A stretch of DNA of 7,768 bases, taken from the NCBI GenBank assembly GCA_045632125.1, contig JAZQWC010000036.1, forward strand, positions 1 through 7,768. Direction: 5' to 3'. The notes under the pieces were generated by a model. That model was not told the DNA's origin. It saw only the letters and a list, made by a program, of their open reading frames with translations, and searched no databases. The DNA comes from CALWPV01 sp045632125 (lineage in GTDB: Bacteria; Bacillota; Clostridia; Lachnospirales; Bianqueaceae). The translations under genes and the position numbers were made by a program. Below are positions 5,723 through 7,768 of this stretch, piece after piece. How positions within the stretch are numbered: position 1 is the stretch's first letter; the number at the start of each line of letters is the position of its first letter.

Positions 5723-7012
5723 ATGACTAGAGAAGAAATTTTGACTCAAATGGGAATCAGTCCCGAAGTATTTGCTTTTTGCGAAAAGCAGGAAGAAGGA
5801 CTGACTGAAAAATTTAAAGAGATCGACCGTATTGCCGAAGCTAATCAGTGGAAAGTATTGGAAGCTTTCCAGGCTGAGCGTATTGCGGATACACATTTTG
5901 AAACCACTTCCGGCTATGGTTATACCGATATTGGCCGCGATACCTTAGAGCGCGTATATGCTCGCATCTTCCATGCAGAGGATGCGCTGGTGCGTCCGCA
6001 GATCATCTCCGGTACTCATGCACTGGCTACCACTGTTTTCGGCATTCTGCGTCCCGGCGATGAGATCCTGTTCGCCATGGGTACTCCTTACGACACCATG
6101 CAGGGTGTAGTGGGTATTCGTGAAGAAAAGGGTAGCTTGGCTGAGCATGGTGTGACTCACAAGATCGTACCTTTGAAGGAGAATGGTTATCCTGATATCG
6201 AGGCTATCAAAGCAGCGATTGGTCCTAAGACAAAAGTAGTTGAGATCCAGCGTTCCAAAGGCTACGATGCCCGTCATACCCTTTCTGTAAAAGAGATCGG
6301 CGAGATCATTGCAGCGGTTAAGAGCGTTAAGCCCGAAGTAATTGCTATGGTTGATAACTGCTACGGCGAATTCGTACAAGAGATCGAGCCCACCGATGTG
6401 GGAGCCGATGTATGCGTAGGTTCTTTGATTAAAAACATTGGTGGCGGTCTGGCTCCCATTGGTGGCTATATTGTAGGCCGTAAAGATTTGGTAGAGCTGT
6501 GTGCTATTCAGTTGACCGCTCCCGGTTTGGGCAAAGAAGCAGGTGCTACCTTGGGTGTTACCAAATCCTTCTATCAGGGTCTTTTCTTTGCTCCCACTGT
6601 TACCGCTTCCGCGGTAAAAACGGCGGTATTTTCCGCAGCAGTCTTCAAGGCATTGGGATACACTGTACTTCCTGAGCCCGATGAAGAGCGCTGTGACATT
6701 GTTGAAGCCATTACTCTGGGATCCGAGCAGGGCGTATTAAGCTTCTGCCGCGGTATTCAGTTTGCCGCTCCCGTTGATTCCTATGTAACTCCTGAGCCTT
6801 GGGATATGCCTGGTTATGGTTGCCCCATCATCATGGCTGCCGGTTCCTTTAACTCCGGCGCTTCCATTGAACTGTCTGCTGATGCTCCCATCAAGCCTCC
6901 GTACATCGTGTTCTTCCAGGGTGGACTTACTTGGAGCCACGGTAAGTTTGGTGTTATGAAAGCCCTGCAGGAAATGATCAATGACAAGGCAGCCAGCCTG
7001 CCTTTGGCATAA
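5723..7012 (+). CDS. PLP-dependent enzyme, YnbB/aluminium-resistance family (methionine gamma-lyase-like)
   Basis: This is a fold-type I PLP enzyme of the family annotated 'aluminium resistance protein' or 'methionine gamma-lyase family protein'; its physiological reaction is not well settled. The 429 residues match full family length. The PLP-binding lysine should be Lys237 in GSLIKNIGGGLAPIGGYIVG, with Asp211 in VDNCYGEF as the likely residue contacting the pyridine nitrogen. ISGTHALA (95-102) probably forms part of the phosphate-binding region. The family-typical N-terminal block is TTSGYGYTDIGRDTLERVYA (61-80). No signal or membrane segment is seen, so it is cytoplasmic. Only the trinucleotide TCA separates it from the hfq stop, and only a weak purine-rich stretch serves as ribosome site, so translational coupling to hfq is likely. 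hfq and this gene family also lie in the same neighbourhood in Bacillus. The family call is strong; the substrate is unassigned. Confidence 0.92.
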   Translation: MTREEILTQMGISPEVFAFCEKQEEGLTEKFKEIDRIAEANQWKVLEAFQAERIADTHFETTSGYGYTDIGRDTLERVYARIFHAEDALVRPQIISGTHALATTVFGILRPGDEILFAMGTPYDTMQGVVGIREEKGSLAEHGVTHKIVPLKENGYPDIEAIKAAIGPKTKVVEIQRSKGYDARHTLSVKEIGEIIAAVKSVKPEVIAMVDNCYGEFVQEIEPTDVGADVCVGSLIKNIGGGLAPIGGYIVGRKDLVELCAIQLTAPGLGKEAGATLGVTKSFYQGLFFAPTVTASAVKTAVFSAAVFKALGYTVLPEPDEERCDIVEAITLGSEQGVLSFCRGIQFAAPVDSYVTPEPWDMPGYGCPIIMAAGSFNSGASIELSADAPIKPPYIVFFQGGLTWSHGKFGVMKALQEMINDKAASLPLA

Positions 7013-7040
7013 AACGTTCACCGAAGAGGAAAGTTCGTAT

Positions 7041-7059
7041 AATTGCGCGCAGCGCAATT
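7041..7059. repeat. 19-bp GCGC palindrome with 3-nt centre
   Basis: AATTGCGC-GCA-GCGCAATT is a perfect 8-bp inverted repeat around GCA, 28 bp after the stop of the YnbB-like gene. Its size and build match TTACGCGC-TAG-GCGCGTAA at 2537-2555, which likewise follows a stop codon closely. There is no U tract after it. A TATAAT (7038-7043) overlaps its left edge but has no good -35. Confidence 0.7.
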
Positions 7060-7079
7060 CACCGCAAGGTAAAAAGTTT

Positions 7080-7119
7080 TGCCGCTGCAAGTGAGTAATC
7101 AACTTTGCAGCGGCATTTT
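7080..7119 (+). terminator. Hairpin with short T run before the methyltransferase gene
   Basis: TGCCGCTGCAA (7080-7090) pairs perfectly over 11 bp with TTGCAGCGGCA (7105-7115) around a 14-nt loop, followed by only four T (7116-7119). This is a weak intrinsic terminator or attenuator for the hfq transcript. The next start codon lies 28 nt after the stem, leaving no room for a promoter in between, so partial read-through or a leader attenuator for the methyltransferase gene is plausible. Confidence 0.6.
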
Positions 7120-7143
7120 CCATCATCGATATAGGAGAAAATA

Positions 7144-7768
7144 ATGATTTCTTTTCCGTCTTTATACGAAGAAAACATGAAAAAGCTTCTGGGCGAAGAG
7201 CAATATGAAGCATATTTACATACATTTGAGAGAAACTACTGGCAGGGCCTGCGTGTTAATACCGCCAAGATCAGTGTGGAAGAATACAAAGAGCGTTGCA
7301 ATCAGGAACTGCGTCCTGTGCCCTGGTGTCCCACCGGTTTCTATTTGACCGGTGAAACTAAGGATTTTTCCAAGCATCCCGACTATGCTGCCGGACTTTA
7401 TTATCTGCAGGAGCCCAGTGCTATGGCACCGGCTGCCATTCTTCCCATTGAAGAAGGAGATTGGGTACTGGACCTGTGCGCTGCTCCCGGTGGAAAAAGC
7501 ACTGCGCTGTCAGCTAAATTGGGCCGCAGCGGCGTACTGGTATCTAACGATATTAGTCCGTCCCGGGCTAAGGCGCTGCTGAAAAATCTGGAACTGCAGG
7601 GTGCGACTCAGGCCATTGTGTTGTCGGAGCCTCCCTATAAACTTAGCCAGCGTTTTGCGGGCAAATTCCAGAAGATCCTGGTGGATGCTCCCTGCTCCGG
7701 TGAGGGTATGTTCCATAAAGAACCTACCATCATGAAAAACTGGGAACAGTATGGCAATGAATATTATG
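7144..7768 (+). CDS. NOL1/NOP2/Sun-family rRNA m5C methyltransferase (3' partial, RsmF-like)
   Basis: The family uses S-adenosylmethionine to make 5-methylcytosine in rRNA. The frame stays open for 208 codons to the window edge, so the C-terminal part is missing. An N-terminal region of about 100 residues includes NYWQGLRVN (31-39) and YYLQEPSAMAPA (86-97), the usual lead-in to the catalytic domain. Motif I, which binds the methyl donor, is VLDLCAAPGGKST (108-120). Asp136 in SNDIS is the likely ribose-contacting acid. Motif IV is VDAPCSGEGMF (180-190), with Cys184 in the conserved PCS; the second cysteine, expected in motif VI, would lie beyond the window. GEGMF after PCS and the LRVN lead-in favour an RsmF-like rather than RsmB-like member. 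AGGAG (7133-7137) is 6 nt before the ATG. It lies in the same direction as the hfq operon, behind a hairpin. Confidence 0.93.
   Translation, partial: MISFPSLYEENMKKLLGEEQYEAYLHTFERNYWQGLRVNTAKISVEEYKERCNQELRPVPWCPTGFYLTGETKDFSKHPDYAAGLYYLQEPSAMAPAAILPIEEGDWVLDLCAAPGGKSTALSAKLGRSGVLVSNDISPSRAKALLKNLELQGATQAIVLSEPPYKLSQRFAGKFQKILVDAPCSGEGMFHKEPTIMKNWEQYGNEYY

Noticed and set aside
7017..7064. Two direct TTCACCG copies 41 bp apart, recalling the 42-bp spacing of the 1313-1540 array
   Set aside because: They match only the first six bases of the 9-mer, are not inverted, and there are only two; too weak to link to the array.
7352..7582. Plus-strand ORF of 76 codons
   Set aside because: It is out of frame with, and wholly inside, the methyltransferase gene, whose motifs are in the 7144 frame.

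Overview
The window looks like ordinary chromosome from a low-to-mid GC Gram-positive-lineage bacterium (Firmicutes, either Clostridia or Negativicutes; the sequence alone does not decide which). The reasons are strong AAAGGAG-type ribosome binding sites 6-9 nt before most starts, a short Hfq of Firmicutes type followed directly by an 'aluminium resistance'/YnbB-like PLP enzyme, a YkpA/YbiT-like ABC-F ATPase, and many intrinsic terminators. No transposase, integrase, phage gene, tRNA, rRNA or cas gene is visible.

Layout. 2-1282 (+) is the 3' part of an exporter-type ABC protein (membrane domain fused to ATPase) that begins before the window. 1283-1653 has no gene. It holds a striking mirror-symmetric array of eight 9-bp sites (TTCACCACC/GGTGGTGAA) in strictly alternating orientation, then the terminator of the convergent gene. 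1654-2487 (-) is a glycerophosphodiester phosphodiesterase and 2575-4176 (-) an ABC-F ATPase; they lie in the same direction, separated by two small palindromes, with a good promoter at 4215-4243. Divergent to them, 4341-5258 (+) is an LD-carboxypeptidase (peptidase S66) with its own terminator. A well-formed promoter at 5325-5353 then drives a leader of about 120 nt, hfq (5480-5719), and, 3 nt later, the YnbB-like PLP enzyme (5723-7012). A palindrome and a long perfect hairpin separate this from the start of a NOL1/NOP2/Sun-type rRNA cytosine methyltransferase (7144 to the window end).

The genes do not form one pathway. The themes are RNA and translation (ABC-F, Hfq, rRNA methyltransferase) and envelope turnover (LD-carboxypeptidase, glycerophosphodiesterase, ABC exporter).

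The two most notable observations are these. (1) The 262-bp symmetric element at 1297-1558 has site spacings of 42-20-43-10-42-20-42 bp, all close to whole helical turns, and is bounded by inverted TTAACTAG/CTAGTTAA. (2) The ABC-F protein has substitutions in the NBD1 signature, the NBD2 Walker A lysine and the NBD2 catalytic glutamate. All three belong to the same composite ATP site, so one site looks degenerate and the other intact.
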